Origin: a virus
Strand: one strand, 5' to 3'
IMG/VR virus record: IMGVR_UViG_3300028840_003924
Coordinates: 62,001-126,000 of that record
Length of the DNA: 64,000 bases
Shown: piece after piece, positions 52,101 to 59,439 of the stretch
How the letters are laid out: each line of letters opens with the position of its first letter
Position numbering within the stretch: the stretch's first letter is position 1
Program-made: the position numbers and the translations under genes
Notes under the pieces: generated by a model
The model's database searches: none
Told to the model about the DNA's origin: nothing
The model's input: only the letters and a program-made list of their open reading frames with translations

Positions 52101-53251
52101 GTGGTTTACAAGGCTTCGGCCACAGCCTGAACGATGTGTGCCCAGCATGTGAAGCTCAGGCAAAGGAGTGGGAAGAGAAGAAAGAGAAGAGTACACCACC
52201 ACCGAAGCAGGAGGAGGCGGGCCAACCCATGGTTGGTGACAGTCCGCTGTTCTTGCTTGCCAGAGACCCAACCAACTTGAAGAAGACGAAGTGCGAATTT
52301 GGCGATTTGAATTGCTACGTCGAAGACGACTGCTTCCACAGGATGACCAGCTACCACCTTCCCGATGGCCGTTGCCATCGGGAAGATGGTGCGCCTGCAT
52401 ACAAGGCGTTTTACAGGGTCGGCTACGAGAAGGTTTCGACCCCACAAGGCGAACAACAATTCACTCTGGTTGTCCGATGGTACAAAGACGGCGTACCTCA
52501 TCGGGAAGACGGGCCAGCCGCCATCTGGTATCTCCACGGCAAAGAGGTACACAGAGAATACTATCTGGAAAACTGTTGTCTGGAAAGGTTCACTTGGGAG
52601 GTGCGTCGATCACTAGGCCACAGAAGTGTGGCATGCCATACAAATGATCGCTCGGAATGGCGGTTAGGAACTGCCGATGGACTGCTTCATCGCATTGAAG
52701 GGCCTGCTGTTGAATGGACTAACGGGCTGCACGAGTGGTGGCTCTTTGGAGTCCATGTGGCCGTAAAAGATCACAAAGAGTGGGTGAAGCTCCTCGAATG
52801 CGAAGGGTCGCAGAAGATTAAAGAGAATCTCCCCGTTTACGTTAAACAAAACCCGGAGATCGACCAAAGGATACCAAGGGAACGGAAGGAAGTGGTGGAC
52901 GAGTCAGTTGCCCACGGTTTCACGCCCGAAGAGATGAGACCTTACGTCGGCAAAGAAGTCGAAGTAAGAGAAGTCAGGAACAATAGGTGGTATCCTCGCA
53001 CACTAGTCAAGATCGAGGGTGACAAGCCTCCATTCGTCACCCCCGGAAACGCTCGTTGGTCATTCGCCCGACCGATCAAAGTGGTGGACGAATCCTTCAT
53101 CGGAAGGAGAATCGAAGTGAGAAACGATCCCGATGGTACGTGGTGGCTACGGGAACTTGTTTCAATCAACGCCAATGGGGAGTTTCTTTGCAAGGTGGAT
53201 CAGGGTACTTACCCATGGAAGTTCGCTCGGCCCATCCAAGAGACATCCTAA
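49187..53251 (+). CDS. Giant membrane-tethered mosaic, ten IEVR/ARP domains
   Basis: 1354 residues. N-terminal anchor at 5-20 (QFIAIAIIALLVWLLY), then IEVR/ARP domains at about (nt) 49444-49630, 50135-50310, 50808-50975, 51118-51186 (truncated), 51186-51345, 51386-51530 (divergent, EVEASDDGQEWK), 51655-51825, 51850-52040, 52935-53077 and 53088-53240. Each runs (H/F)IGKMIEVR, W-x-x-R-x-L-V-x-I, Y-x-C, W-x-x-ARPI. Between them are two KOW/SH3-like barrels (49675-50030), HRxDGPA repeats (50335-50600, 52250-52760), and zinc knuckles (CPHCETL...CKLC; CPQCGIAMC...CATC; VCPAC). A repeated adhesive or scaffold protein on the cytoplasmic side of the membrane is the simplest reading. No catalytic motif is seen. 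Confidence 0.7.
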   Translation: MDATQFIAIAIIALLVWLLYKKRKAKRLVAKTDIPYPTSPPDPELDHLVEEFDKSFEKGMESCCQIEGMLKAAKKSGTPFVKTEPTVDESHIGKMIEVRGTMNPHDNQAKWRLRKLFEIVPEKDAPYGCENICASGETIYWCEARPIQEKKPEPPPTVGIAKDDEFPIGSRVIVDEPIADYRRRGKVTGTREGERAVRLDDNDSDHSKFYPVSRLELEMLPEGTPVKIDKGNKEDGPKESFWASFDGLTGKVRQSRELGCHIDMDGPNPPHPGAYLSRKHLRVISKPLKFPEVSVEECLMGHTSDPAYRKIKVATEVDRSFIGKMIEVRGIGENEVREWLQRKLKRIEDREQNRYVCENAVNPKIDSLWHEARPLTCDNEPILLTHKGDRGEVREWRLPGGAYHRTDGPALIRTYDKEQTFQLASRTPRKDIRYVREEVWFDNGKMHRKNAPAQIFYDGDKRIVYAAWWEGGEQTHDSLCRSDRVRVQQAHRAQREGTVKGIYEDNSILVECTDGSTAGEYRPIYSLINGKIDNPSYGSVDESFIGKWIDVRDTRSYEGTWQRRKLLAIDSDRSEHYYCLHPKGGTLTTNWPEARPASENKPTEKCPHCETLKRQADCKLCFGAAYLPAGPGPVREEVKEVEEVDESYVGKMIEVRALASKNWVTVADIGRMIEVRDYPDRPWQTRQLVDIRPASAYRYQCKDDKIDDGKRSWRYARRIKEKAPPGCLGPNTYQYYINKEVEASDDGQEWKVVVLTHYREDSDYPFIACRDHTKWRFARPECQTKCPQCGIAMCHRPGHECATCPQMDHCANHAEGCTSWEVVTEEQIGKMIEVRDHHTHDWNERELVEINKGQFRAYLCKKFGNPLSTAEWKFARLIKKEPPKGLIGKQHIGKMIEVRQGDGDVWERRKLLRFTDKDEYGQGGVRPYVCQVPAQKVVSRSEHCWIQARPIATGTPCSQAEPPAKKKPEHVCGLQGFGHSLNDVCPACEAQAKEWEEKKEKSTPPPKQEEAGQPMVGDSPLFLLARDPTNLKKTKCEFGDLNCYVEDDCFHRMTSYHLPDGRCHREDGAPAYKAFYRVGYEKVSTPQGEQQFTLVVRWYKDGVPHREDGPAAIWYLHGKEVHREYYLENCCLERFTWEVRRSLGHRSVACHTNDRSEWRLGTADGLLHRIEGPAVEWTNGLHEWWLFGVHVAVKDHKEWVKLLECEGSQKIKENLPVYVKQNPEIDQRIPRERKEVVDESVAHGFTPEEMRPYVGKEVEVREVRNNRWYPRTLVKIEGDKPPFVTPGNARWSFARPIKVVDESFIGRRIEVRNDPDGTWWLRELVSINANGEFLCKVDQGTYPWKFARPIQETS
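52358..52385. repeat. 12-bp inverted repeat in the mosaic gene
   Basis: CTTCCCGATGGC, loop CGTT, exact reverse complement; encodes LPDGRCHRED of an HRxDGPA repeat. An outer CACC/GGTG pair follows after a small bulge, like the other hairpins. Confidence 0.7.
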
Positions 53252-53253
53252 CC

Positions 53254-53478
53254 ATGAAGAAACCAAAGAAGATTGGCATCTACCTCTGCACTTATCCTGA
53301 TGGCAAGCAGACATTGGAGGTCATCAATTACGATCCGGGGTTCCCCAGGCGTGACAAGGAATTGCGAGTTGTGACCCCAGAGGAAGAAGGCGACGGCGAA
53401 CCGCTCCACCACCCGTGTTTTAACGGGTGTAAATGGGAGGGCCCTTTGACGCCAAAAGACGTGAAAAAGTCATCTTGA
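53254..53478 (+). CDS. Small unknown protein
   Basis: 74 residues starting MKKPKKIGIYLCTYPDGKQT. Three Cys including CFNGCKWEG at about 54-62. It starts 2 nt after the mosaic gene's stop, so coupled expression is likely. No family recognised. Confidence 0.5.
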   Translation: MKKPKKIGIYLCTYPDGKQTLEVINYDPGFPRRDKELRVVTPEEEGDGEPLHHPCFNGCKWEGPLTPKDVKKSS

Positions 53479-53502
53479 CCCGAAATCGAGAAAGGAAGTA
53501 CA

Positions 53503-53850
53503 ATGCCCAAGTATAAGGTGATCCTAGAGGGGTGCGATAGCCGTATTTTCGAGGTAGCCGACGACTACGAGCCCAAAGGGGAGACCATCGTCGACACCTG
53601 GGAGGAAGCGAAGGAAAAGGTTTGTAACTACCTCCTTGAGGAAGCTGGTAGGAACATTCAGGCCCTTCGCCACTTCAACGACTGCAAGACCTTCGAGGAT
53701 CACAACGGTGCCCCAGCCGCCACTGTTTGGCCTCCACCACAAATGCATTTCGACACGATTGGCCAAGTCATGGAATGGCTTTACCCCAAAGACCCAGCCG
53801 AACCCGAAAATGAAAAGGAAGTCGACGGTGACGAGGAAAACAAAGGCTAG
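53503..53850 (+). CDS. Small protein related to the 62036 peptide
   Basis: 115 residues with AAAGGAAG upstream. KYKVILEGCDSRIFEVADDYEPKGETIVDT at about 3-32 matches KFKVTFEGHGQIEEVPDDYEP in the short protein at 62036, so the two share a first domain. A helical part and an acidic tail follow. Function unknown. Confidence 0.55.
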   Translation: MPKYKVILEGCDSRIFEVADDYEPKGETIVDTWEEAKEKVCNYLLEEAGRNIQALRHFNDCKTFEDHNGAPAATVWPPPQMHFDTIGQVMEWLYPKDPAEPENEKEVDGDEENKG

Positions 53851-54073
53851 TACTCGGCGATATCTTTGCGCCGGTCTGATCTGTTCTGCGATCTTGATGG
53901 TGACAGGTCTGGTCATCGGCCTGCTGGATGCCTGTATCTTTGAATGGGACGAGAGGTTGATGGGCGTCATCACCCTTTTCTATGTCGTCTCTTTCGTCTT
54001 TGTCACGTTCTTCTTTTGGCGCATTTGCCATTACGATTTCCAACGGTGGTTAGAAGAAAGGAAGATACAGTGA
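53810..54073 (+). CDS. Two-segment membrane protein
   Basis: 87 residues from ATG 53810, nested by 41 nt in the end of the previous gene. Basic start MKRKSTVTRKTKASTRR, hydrophobic segments at about 17-40 (YLCAGLICSAILMVTGLVIGLL) and 49-72 (MGVITLFYVVSFVFVTFFFW). ATG/GTGA overlap with the next gene. Function unknown. Confidence 0.55.
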   Translation: MKRKSTVTRKTKASTRRYLCAGLICSAILMVTGLVIGLLDACIFEWDERLMGVITLFYVVSFVFVTFFFWRICHYDFQRWLEERKIQ

Positions 54074-54918
54074 GTAAGAAGGTCACCAGAAAACACATCG
54101 GCAAAGTCGTTATGGTTCGGAACCATTCCGACAAGTGGAAGGAACGTAAGTTAATCGATCTTGATGGTGGTTCTGGATATCGTTATCGCTGTCAGGGTGG
54201 TGACGGCTGCGGGATATACTACTGGAAGTACGCCAAGCCGTTGAAGAAGAAAAAGAAGAAGTGCCCCATCACCGAAGAACACGTCGGTCAGTATATCCTT
54301 GTGCGGGACTACAAATGGGAGAGTTGGAAAGGCCGACAGTTGGTGCGCATTGCGAAAGGTGCCAAATCGCCCTTTGTTTGCAAGCGCCCAGGTAGTGAGA
54401 GCACAGAAACTTGGAAGCACGCCAAACTCGAAAAGAATCGTTCCGAGGTCACTCCGAGTCACATTGGTTCAACAGTTTACGTCTCTGACACTGGTGGTAG
54501 TGCTTGGTGTCGCCGGACACTGAGCGGGGTCAGGCCCGAGTCATCATACCCATACAGAACAGGCCGTAGCGGTTGCTGGCAACACGCCCGATTGGATCGG
54601 CCTGATGGTCCGCCCCCGACAAGAAAAGAGGCGAAAAAGGCTGTGGTGGAGAAAACTGAGGTAGAGCAAAACCAACCAACATCAGGAGGTGGGGTAGTTG
54701 CTCTTATTGTCCTTGCCGTCATCATAGTTGGCCTTGTCGCCGCTCTCTTTGGGTTTCTTGGTGGGACTGCGCTGTCCGTTCAAGAAGTCAAAGACTGGAA
54801 AAATTCATCCGCATATTGGGAGAACCAAGCCGACCTGCTCAACCAGCAGTTGGACTACCACACAAAGAAGAACAAACAAATCCCGTTACCAGAAATTCCT
54901 CAAGGAGAATCGCCATGA
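54070..54918 (+). CDS. Three IEVR/ARP domains plus membrane segment
   Basis: GTG start at 54070 overlapping the previous stop (GTGA) with AAGGAAG upstream; 282 residues. Domains at about 7-57 (HIGKVVMVR, KWKERKLIDL, YYWKYAKPL), 66-118 (HVGQYILVR, WKGRQLVRI, TWKHAKLE) and 125-173 (HIGSTVYVS, WCRRTL, WQHARL). A single membrane segment at about 208-235 (GVVALIVLAVIIVGLVAALFG) follows a charged linker, then a 45-residue tail. Here the domains are N-terminal and the anchor is near the C-terminus, the reverse of the other three proteins; in all, the domains are probably cytoplasmic. Confidence 0.65.
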   Translation: MSKKVTRKHIGKVVMVRNHSDKWKERKLIDLDGGSGYRYRCQGGDGCGIYYWKYAKPLKKKKKKCPITEEHVGQYILVRDYKWESWKGRQLVRIAKGAKSPFVCKRPGSESTETWKHAKLEKNRSEVTPSHIGSTVYVSDTGGSAWCRRTLSGVRPESSYPYRTGRSGCWQHARLDRPDGPPPTRKEAKKAVVEKTEVEQNQPTSGGGVVALIVLAVIIVGLVAALFGFLGGTALSVQEVKDWKNSSAYWENQADLLNQQLDYHTKKNKQIPLPEIPQGESP

Positions 54919-55475
54919 AGAAGTTACTCGTCGCCGGTGGCGCTGTTGTTGTCCTACTCATCTTTATCTTTTGCGTCTGCATCGGTACGGTGAACAGGGA
55001 GGTCACCCTTCGCACGGGCTTTGAAGCCTCCGAAAAGAACGTGACCATCTCCTTCGACAAGATGTGGAAGACGTTGGCCAACCAAGCCGAGATCAACGAG
55101 AAGTACAAGGACGACTTCAAGGACGTTGCGCCGGAACTTGTGGAAGCCCGCTACAAAGGCGGGACCGGCAAGCTCATGGCGTGGATTCAGGAACACAATC
55201 CCGAGTTCACCCCGGCCATGTACACGAAGCTGATGGACTCGGTCGCCCAAGAGCGAACCGTCTTCAACCGTGAGCAACAGAAGATGATCGACTACCACCG
55301 GGAGCACACTCAGTTCGTGCGCAAACCGGTCCAGAAGATGATCCTGGGAATGTTCGGTGATTCCTCCGAACTGACCATCTCGCTTATCACTTCCTCGAAA
55401 ACAGAGGACGTTGTCGCTACCGGCAAGGACGACGACGTGAATCTCTTTGACAAGAAGAAGCCGGAAAAGGAATGA
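54915..55475 (+). CDS. LemA-like membrane-anchored protein
   Basis: 186 residues from ATG 54915 with GGAG upstream (4-nt overlap with previous). Anchor at about 2-24 (KKLLVAGGAVVVLLIFIFCVCI), then a helical domain with NREVTLRTGFEASEKNVTIS, FDKMWKTLANQAEINEKYK and later ERTVFNREQQKMIDYHREH. The NxEVxLRxxxEAxxxNVxxSFDxMWK pattern occurs in phage proteins distantly like LemA. Function is unknown, but it recurs in large phages next to the membrane protein type at 55818. Confidence 0.6.
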   Translation: MKKLLVAGGAVVVLLIFIFCVCIGTVNREVTLRTGFEASEKNVTISFDKMWKTLANQAEINEKYKDDFKDVAPELVEARYKGGTGKLMAWIQEHNPEFTPAMYTKLMDSVAQERTVFNREQQKMIDYHREHTQFVRKPVQKMILGMFGDSSELTISLITSSKTEDVVATGKDDDVNLFDKKKPEKE

Positions 55476-55479
55476 GACG

Positions 55480-55821
55480 ATGCAAGCAATTCAACACGGA
55501 CGGTCTTGGGAAGCGCCGAGACGGGAAAACCTCATAAGGGTGGCAGACAAACTTTGTGCTGCCTCCTATGGGCTTCTTCACGGGACCGAGAAGGCTCGTT
55601 ATAGGTGCCTGAGTAACACCATCAACGAGTTTGAAGCGGTAGCGGGTGAGCAACCCCAAGTTCAAATGCGATCCTGGGAGACGCCGAACACCTTACAGAG
55701 GTTGGCTTACGGACTTCTCCATGCCGCTTGGACAATCATTCGTGGCCGACCAAACAACCGGTTCGCCGAACTGGAAGTCGCTATCCAGAAATACAGGAAG
55801 TTCCGAGAAGAAAACGAATGA
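55480..55821 (+). CDS. Small protein with internal duplication
   Basis: 113 residues; GGAATGAG before the ATG. RSWEAPRRENLIRVADKLCA at about 8-27 and RSWETPNTLQRLAYGLLHAA at about 65-84 are repeated, as is YGLLH, so two copies of one about 50-residue helical unit make up the protein. No membrane segment. Function unknown. Stop overlaps the next ATG. Confidence 0.55.
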   Translation: MQAIQHGRSWEAPRRENLIRVADKLCAASYGLLHGTEKARYRCLSNTINEFEAVAGEQPQVQMRSWETPNTLQRLAYGLLHAAWTIIRGRPNNRFAELEVAIQKYRKFREENE

Positions 55822-56987
55822 TCGTTTGGTTTTTACTCCTGATCCCCATTGTCACCGCCGCCGTCCTTTGGATCGGCTGGGCGCAAAAGGTGACATGGTG
55901 GGAACTGGCGGCACAATTAGGAGTTAGCTTCTTCATCGTTCTGATCGCCAAACTCTGTGTAGGGACCTTCCGCACGTCCGATCTCGAATACTGGACAGAG
56001 GTCGTCAATCAAGCCGAGTACCACGAGGCATGGACTGAACGATACACCACCACCGAAACCTATACGGATGGTAACGGCGACCTACAAACAAGAGTCGTCA
56101 CCCGCACCCGTCGACACCCGCCGTTCTGGCGACTGATCCTCTGTGACGGACGCAAGGTTAGCGTCAGTGAAAAGAAGTACAAACTGGTCGTTAGGCGGTT
56201 CGGCAACGAAAAGGAGGTAGACCTCAGCCATTGGGGACAATGCTCCTGGGGCGATGGTGACATGTACGTCACGAAATACAATGGCCCAAGAGAAAAGATG
56301 CTGACCGCCACCACAACACATCGATATACTAACAAGGTCCAGGTGTCAAAGAGTATCTTCAACTTCCCCGAATTAACCAAAGAGGATGTGGAGTTCTACC
56401 AACTCTTTGAATATCCCGGCGTTGGCGATCCCACAACGACACCCTGCATCCTGGGTACCTACTCAAAGAAGGCGGCGGCAGAGGAAGAGTTGCGACGATG
56501 TAACGCTGAACTTGGCAGGGCTAAACAGGTCCGCATGTGGATACTCATCTTCAAAAACCAACCGCTTGACGCTGGGGTCATGCAGGAAAGCTACTGGTGT
56601 GGTGGCAATAAGAATGAACTCGTTCTCTGCGTCGGCCTCGACGACGCAGAGAGCGTCCAGTGGGCTTACTGCTTTTCGTGGACCGAAGTCGAAAGTCTCA
56701 AGACCAGCGTGCGCAACTTCGTGCAAAGTCAAACCAAATTTGATGCCTACAAAACAAGCAAGCATATGGCAAAGGAAGCCAGCAGCCAATGGGTTCGGAA
56801 AGAGTTCGCCGACTTCAACTACCTGACCATCGAACCATCTGTGTGGGGTATGTGGATTGCTGGCGTCTTGATCTTCCTACTGAATGTCGGCATGGGCATC
56901 TGGATCGTACTTAATGAACACGAAGTATTGGAAGAGGGGGCCACCCCTTCTCGCCATCGCTATCGATCCTTCCGTCACTACCGATGA
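55818..56987 (+). CDS. Conserved phage integral membrane protein
   Basis: 389 residues from the overlapping ATGA. Hydrophobic segments at about 3-20 (VWFLLLIPIVTAAVLWIG), 30-50 (LAAQLGVSFFIVLIAKLCVG) and 340-362 (MWIAGVLIFLLNVGMGIWIV). The long middle domain has DLEYWTEVVNQAEYHEAWTE, a Thr-rich strand, and GDMYVTKYNGPRE, THRYTNKVQVSKSIFNFPEL. This type (YWxxxVxxAxYxExW, RYxNxVQxSxSxFNF) recurs in large phages. Role unknown; the LemA-like neighbour is often near it. Confidence 0.6.
   Translation: MIVWFLLLIPIVTAAVLWIGWAQKVTWWELAAQLGVSFFIVLIAKLCVGTFRTSDLEYWTEVVNQAEYHEAWTERYTTTETYTDGNGDLQTRVVTRTRRHPPFWRLILCDGRKVSVSEKKYKLVVRRFGNEKEVDLSHWGQCSWGDGDMYVTKYNGPREKMLTATTTHRYTNKVQVSKSIFNFPELTKEDVEFYQLFEYPGVGDPTTTPCILGTYSKKAAAEEELRRCNAELGRAKQVRMWILIFKNQPLDAGVMQESYWCGGNKNELVLCVGLDDAESVQWAYCFSWTEVESLKTSVRNFVQSQTKFDAYKTSKHMAKEASSQWVRKEFADFNYLTIEPSVWGMWIAGVLIFLLNVGMGIWIVLNEHEVLEEGATPSRHRYRSFRHYR
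56634..56662. repeat. 11-bp inverted repeat in the membrane-protein gene
   Basis: TCTCTGCGTCG, 7-nt loop GCCTCGA, CGACGCAGAGA. Encodes LCVGLDDAESV. Shorter than the main hairpin set and with a longer loop, so possibly chance. Confidence 0.5.
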
Positions 56988-56996
56988 GGATTTACC

Positions 56997-57254
56997 ATGT
57001 ACAAGGTGATCGAGTTCATGTTCGGGGGCGGCTCGTCAGCCCACTACGAATACTACATCCTTAACACTGAGGCTGATGGTGGCGAAACGATGTCTGATCT
57101 CAACGATAAATGGAAGCGGAGAAAAAGATCGTTTGATGGACGTTGGGTCATAATGCCCAACGGTAAACCCTACACATTCGCCCACAAACCAGATGCCGAT
57201 GCATTCGCCGCAGCACTTAACTTCGGGGCAACACAACTGGAGAATAAACCATGA
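56997..57254 (+). CDS. Small unknown protein
   Basis: 85 residues; basic middle (DKWKRRKRSFDGRWVI), alpha/beta, no membrane segment. Stop overlaps the next start. No family recognised. Confidence 0.5.
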   Translation: MYKVIEFMFGGGSSAHYEYYILNTEADGGETMSDLNDKWKRRKRSFDGRWVIMPNGKPYTFAHKPDADAFAAALNFGATQLENKP

Positions 57255-57469
57255 AGCAATCACTGATCGACAGTCTAGTTGGCCTTTCCTTTGATGACGC
57301 CACCGAGAAAATCAAGGAGAGCGGTTTCGACCTGATGGTTGTTGACGTGGGGGCGGTAATTACCGAAATTGCCCGTCCTAACATCATCATTGTGGGCGTA
57401 GAAAACCAAATGGTCAAAGAGGCTCGTGCCGGTGACCCTACACAACTGGAAACCGAACCGGAGCAATGA
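57251..57469 (+). CDS. Small I78/potato-inhibitor-like protein
   Basis: 72 residues. LVGLSFDDATEKIKESGF, DLMVVDVGAVIT and ARPNIIIVGVENQMVKEARAG follow the I78-type inhibitor layout (LxGxxxxxAxxxI, T...RPxRxxxxVxxxxVxxVxxG). These small folds bind serine proteases in bacteria and recur in phages. Without the usual conserved residues the call is tentative. The region also has a 12-nt palindrome CGGTAATTACCG. Confidence 0.4.
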   Translation: MKQSLIDSLVGLSFDDATEKIKESGFDLMVVDVGAVITEIARPNIIIVGVENQMVKEARAGDPTQLETEPEQ

Positions 57470-57708
57470 AGATCGAACTCGTAGCCCTACTCTTCATAGC
57501 CCTGATACTGAAAGGAGCCTTCCAAACCGGAGTCGGATGTAGTAGAGGCTACAAACCTCCAGACCAAGAAACGCTTCGTATCCACCAGGAAATGATACGA
57601 GCCCGAATGAACCGACAAAATCAACCTGTGATTATTCACAGATCGAATATGAGGAGAGCGAAAACGTTTCACTACCCACCACCACGTTTACGGACAAGCG
57701 TACCATGA
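57466..57708 (+). CDS. Small exported or anchored protein
   Basis: 80 residues; hydrophobic start MKIELVALLFIALILKGAF and then TGVGC at about 21-25, a possible but non-standard lipobox. Basic, Pro-rich C-terminus. Overlaps both neighbours by 4 nt. Function unknown. Confidence 0.5.
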   Translation: MKIELVALLFIALILKGAFQTGVGCSRGYKPPDQETLRIHQEMIRARMNRQNQPVIIHRSNMRRAKTFHYPPPRLRTSVP

Positions 57709-57902
57709 CAGCAGAAGGTCAAGCGGCAGCAATTCAATGGTATGAAGAAACCATTGACGAACTGCAAGCAACGTTGCTTCGGGCAACCCGAGAAGATGTC
57801 AGACAGTATATCACCCAACGGATCACGAAACTTAGAGCACATGTAAAGAAGCTGAAGGCCGTAGAGCCCTCCGAGCCTCGTGTGCTCGTTTTACAGACGT
57901 AG
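57705..57902 (+). CDS. Small helical protein
   Basis: 65 residues; one long amphipathic helix with WYEETIDELQATLLRATRED and a basic second half. No family recognised. Part of the overlapping gene run. Confidence 0.45.
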   Translation: MTAEGQAAAIQWYEETIDELQATLLRATREDVRQYITQRITKLRAHVKKLKAVEPSEPRVLVLQT

Positions 57903-57910
57903 GAAATCAA

Positions 57911-58267
57911 ATGCCATTCCAACTCGTAACACTCGACGTTCCCGGTGGCGAAGTCAAACGGGACAACGAGGTGTACGTCGTAGTAGACAACACCTTCCTC
58001 CAGAACCTCACCGTGAGCCAAACAACATTGCATCCCGGCCAATCCACCCAAGGCCACTCGCACGACGGCCTTGATGAAGTATACATCTTCATCAGCGGTC
58101 AAGGGCGAATGGAACTTGATGATGCACTGCTAGAGGTGAAGGCGGGAGATATGGTCCTAATCCCTGGTGGAACCTTCCATCGTGTTCACCAAGGCATGGA
58201 CATCCCCAGCAAAGACCTGATCTTCACCTGTATCTTCCAACAGTACGAAAGAGAAGAAGATAAATGA
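57911..58267 (+). CDS. Cupin-domain protein
   Basis: 118 residues. GHSHDGLDEVYIFISGQGRM at about 49-68 is cupin motif 1 (HxH...E...G) and GDMVLIPGGTFHRVHQ at about 78-93 motif 2 (G-x5-PxG-x2-H). The His and Glu residues could bind one metal. Single-domain cupins serve as small-molecule dioxygenases, isomerases or binding proteins; substrate unknown. Overlaps the bL12 gene by 4 nt. Confidence 0.8.
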   Translation: MPFQLVTLDVPGGEVKRDNEVYVVVDNTFLQNLTVSQTTLHPGQSTQGHSHDGLDEVYIFISGQGRMELDDALLEVKAGDMVLIPGGTFHRVHQGMDIPSKDLIFTCIFQQYEREEDK

Positions 58268-58662
58268 GCCAAACCACCACCACCGATTACCCGGATGACA
58301 TCCGGGTAATCGGTGATAAGATCGCTGGCCTTACATGCGCCGAGGCGCAAGAACTCAACGAGTACTTGAAGTACACCTACGGGATCGAACCACCGGCAAA
58401 GCCGACGCAATACCTCCCTGAAAAAGAAGAGGAGGTGGAACCCGACAAGCCCGACAGCTTCAAGGTTGTTCTCCAAAGCTACGGAGACAACAAGGTCAGC
58501 GTCATCAAGGTGATCCGTCAGATCACCGGCTTGGCGCTGAAAGCTGCCAGGGACTTCGTGAATGAGGTTCCCCAAGTAGTCAAGGAAGACTTGTCGAAAC
58601 CAGACGCCGAAGCCCTCAAAGAACAACTGGAGGTAGCTGGGGGTGTCGTTACATTAGAATAA
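58264..58662 (+). CDS. rplL: Ribosomal protein bL12 (L7/L12)
   Basis: 132 residues, near full length. N-terminal dimerisation part at about 10-48 (IRVIGDKIAGLTCAEAQELN, EYLKYTYGIEPPA), an acidic/Pro hinge (about 49-65: LPEKEEEVEPDKPD), and the C-terminal domain at about 66-132: FKVVLQSYGDNKVSVIKVIR, TGLALKAARDFVNEVP, KEDLSKPDAEALKEQLEVAG, GVVTLE. That follows bacterial bL12 (FxVxLxxxGxxKxxVIKxVRxxTGLxLKEAKxLVExxP, AExxKxxLExAG) closely. bL12 forms the ribosome stalk that recruits elongation factors; phage copies could enter host ribosomes. A 16-bp hairpin lies at the start of the gene. Confidence 0.88.
   Translation: MSQTTTTDYPDDIRVIGDKIAGLTCAEAQELNEYLKYTYGIEPPAKPTQYLPEKEEEVEPDKPDSFKVVLQSYGDNKVSVIKVIRQITGLALKAARDFVNEVPQVVKEDLSKPDAEALKEQLEVAGGVVTLE
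58281..58315. repeat. 16-bp perfect inverted repeat at the start of the bL12 gene
   Basis: CACCGATTACCCGGAT, loop GAC, then the exact reverse complement. It encodes TDYPDDIRVIGD, 6 codons after the start. At mRNA level it could slow early translation or terminate transcription; bases are CACC/GGTG. Confidence 0.85.
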
Positions 58663-58674
58663 AGGAAACAAACC

Positions 58675-59436
58675 ATGCAAATGGGATTAGAACAAGAGTT
58701 CTTCCTGGTCAACGGTGACGATCAGATAATCACGATACCAACCGGCAGCGGTTTGCCCCATGACGAGTGCGGTTGGCTACTTGAAGCCCGTGGCAAACCC
58801 TTCGGCAACATCACCGAAGCCGTCTTCAGCCTGAAAGCCGATGTGCATCGACTCGACCGGTCAATCATGAAAACCAACGCATCTACAAACCAACTACACC
58901 GAATGGTCGCCGAACCCTTCCGTACCATTCCACGTACTGTTCGGACAGCAGCCAGTCGCAACTATGCCAAAGGGTTGACCCATTACCAAAACCTTTACGG
59001 ATACCCACACCACAACTTGCCCGAAGGTGTCTTCGCCGCAGGTATCCATATCACCTTCAGCCAAATACGAACCGTCGCCACCAAGCACGGTGATGTGGAG
59101 TATTGCGAGAACTTCGATTGGCCCCGTCTCTTCCGAATGCTTGATGCCGAATTTACAACCGAGATCGCCAATGCCCGGCGTCTCCCCGGCTTCTACGAAA
59201 TAAAGAGTACCGGAATGGTCGAGTACAGATCATTACCGAACAACCTCGACCTGGAGGCGATCCCTGATCGAGTGACCGAGGTCTTCCGCCGCTGGGGGCG
59301 AAAAGAACCGGAAAACTACCTGCCGCCCGTAATCCCCAAAGAAGTTTTCGAGAGAGCGGTGGCGACCGAAGGTGGTAGCGGTTGCCCAAACTGCGGCTTC
59401 GATGCCGAGAGCGGACAATTCGCAGGGACACAGTAA
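58675..59436 (+). CDS. COOH-NH2 ligase-type amidoligase-like protein
   Basis: 253 residues. GLEQEFFLV at about 4-12 is the GxEPEFF-type start of phage COOH-NH2 ligases; SGLPHDECGWLLEARGKP (about 25-42), GVFAAGIHITFS (about 117-128) and STGMVEYRSLPN (about 182-193) fit the GxExR and GxHxHF metal-binding motifs of that amidoligase fold. Such enzymes use ATP to link amino or carboxyl groups to peptides or cell-wall parts. C-terminal CPNCGFD is an added half zinc motif. Substrate unknown. A gap of 12 nt to bL12. Confidence 0.6.
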   Translation: MQMGLEQEFFLVNGDDQIITIPTGSGLPHDECGWLLEARGKPFGNITEAVFSLKADVHRLDRSIMKTNASTNQLHRMVAEPFRTIPRTVRTAASRNYAKGLTHYQNLYGYPHHNLPEGVFAAGIHITFSQIRTVATKHGDVEYCENFDWPRLFRMLDAEFTTEIANARRLPGFYEIKSTGMVEYRSLPNNLDLEAIPDRVTEVFRRWGRKEPENYLPPVIPKEVFERAVATEGGSGCPNCGFDAESGQFAGTQ

Positions 59437-59439
59437 GAC

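Noticed and set aside
53476-53505. TTGACC, 18-nt spacer, TACAAT resembling a promoter
   Set aside because: The -10 overlaps the ATG of the gene it would serve, so the transcript would lack its ribosome site; the same bases already form the AAAGGAAG ribosome site.
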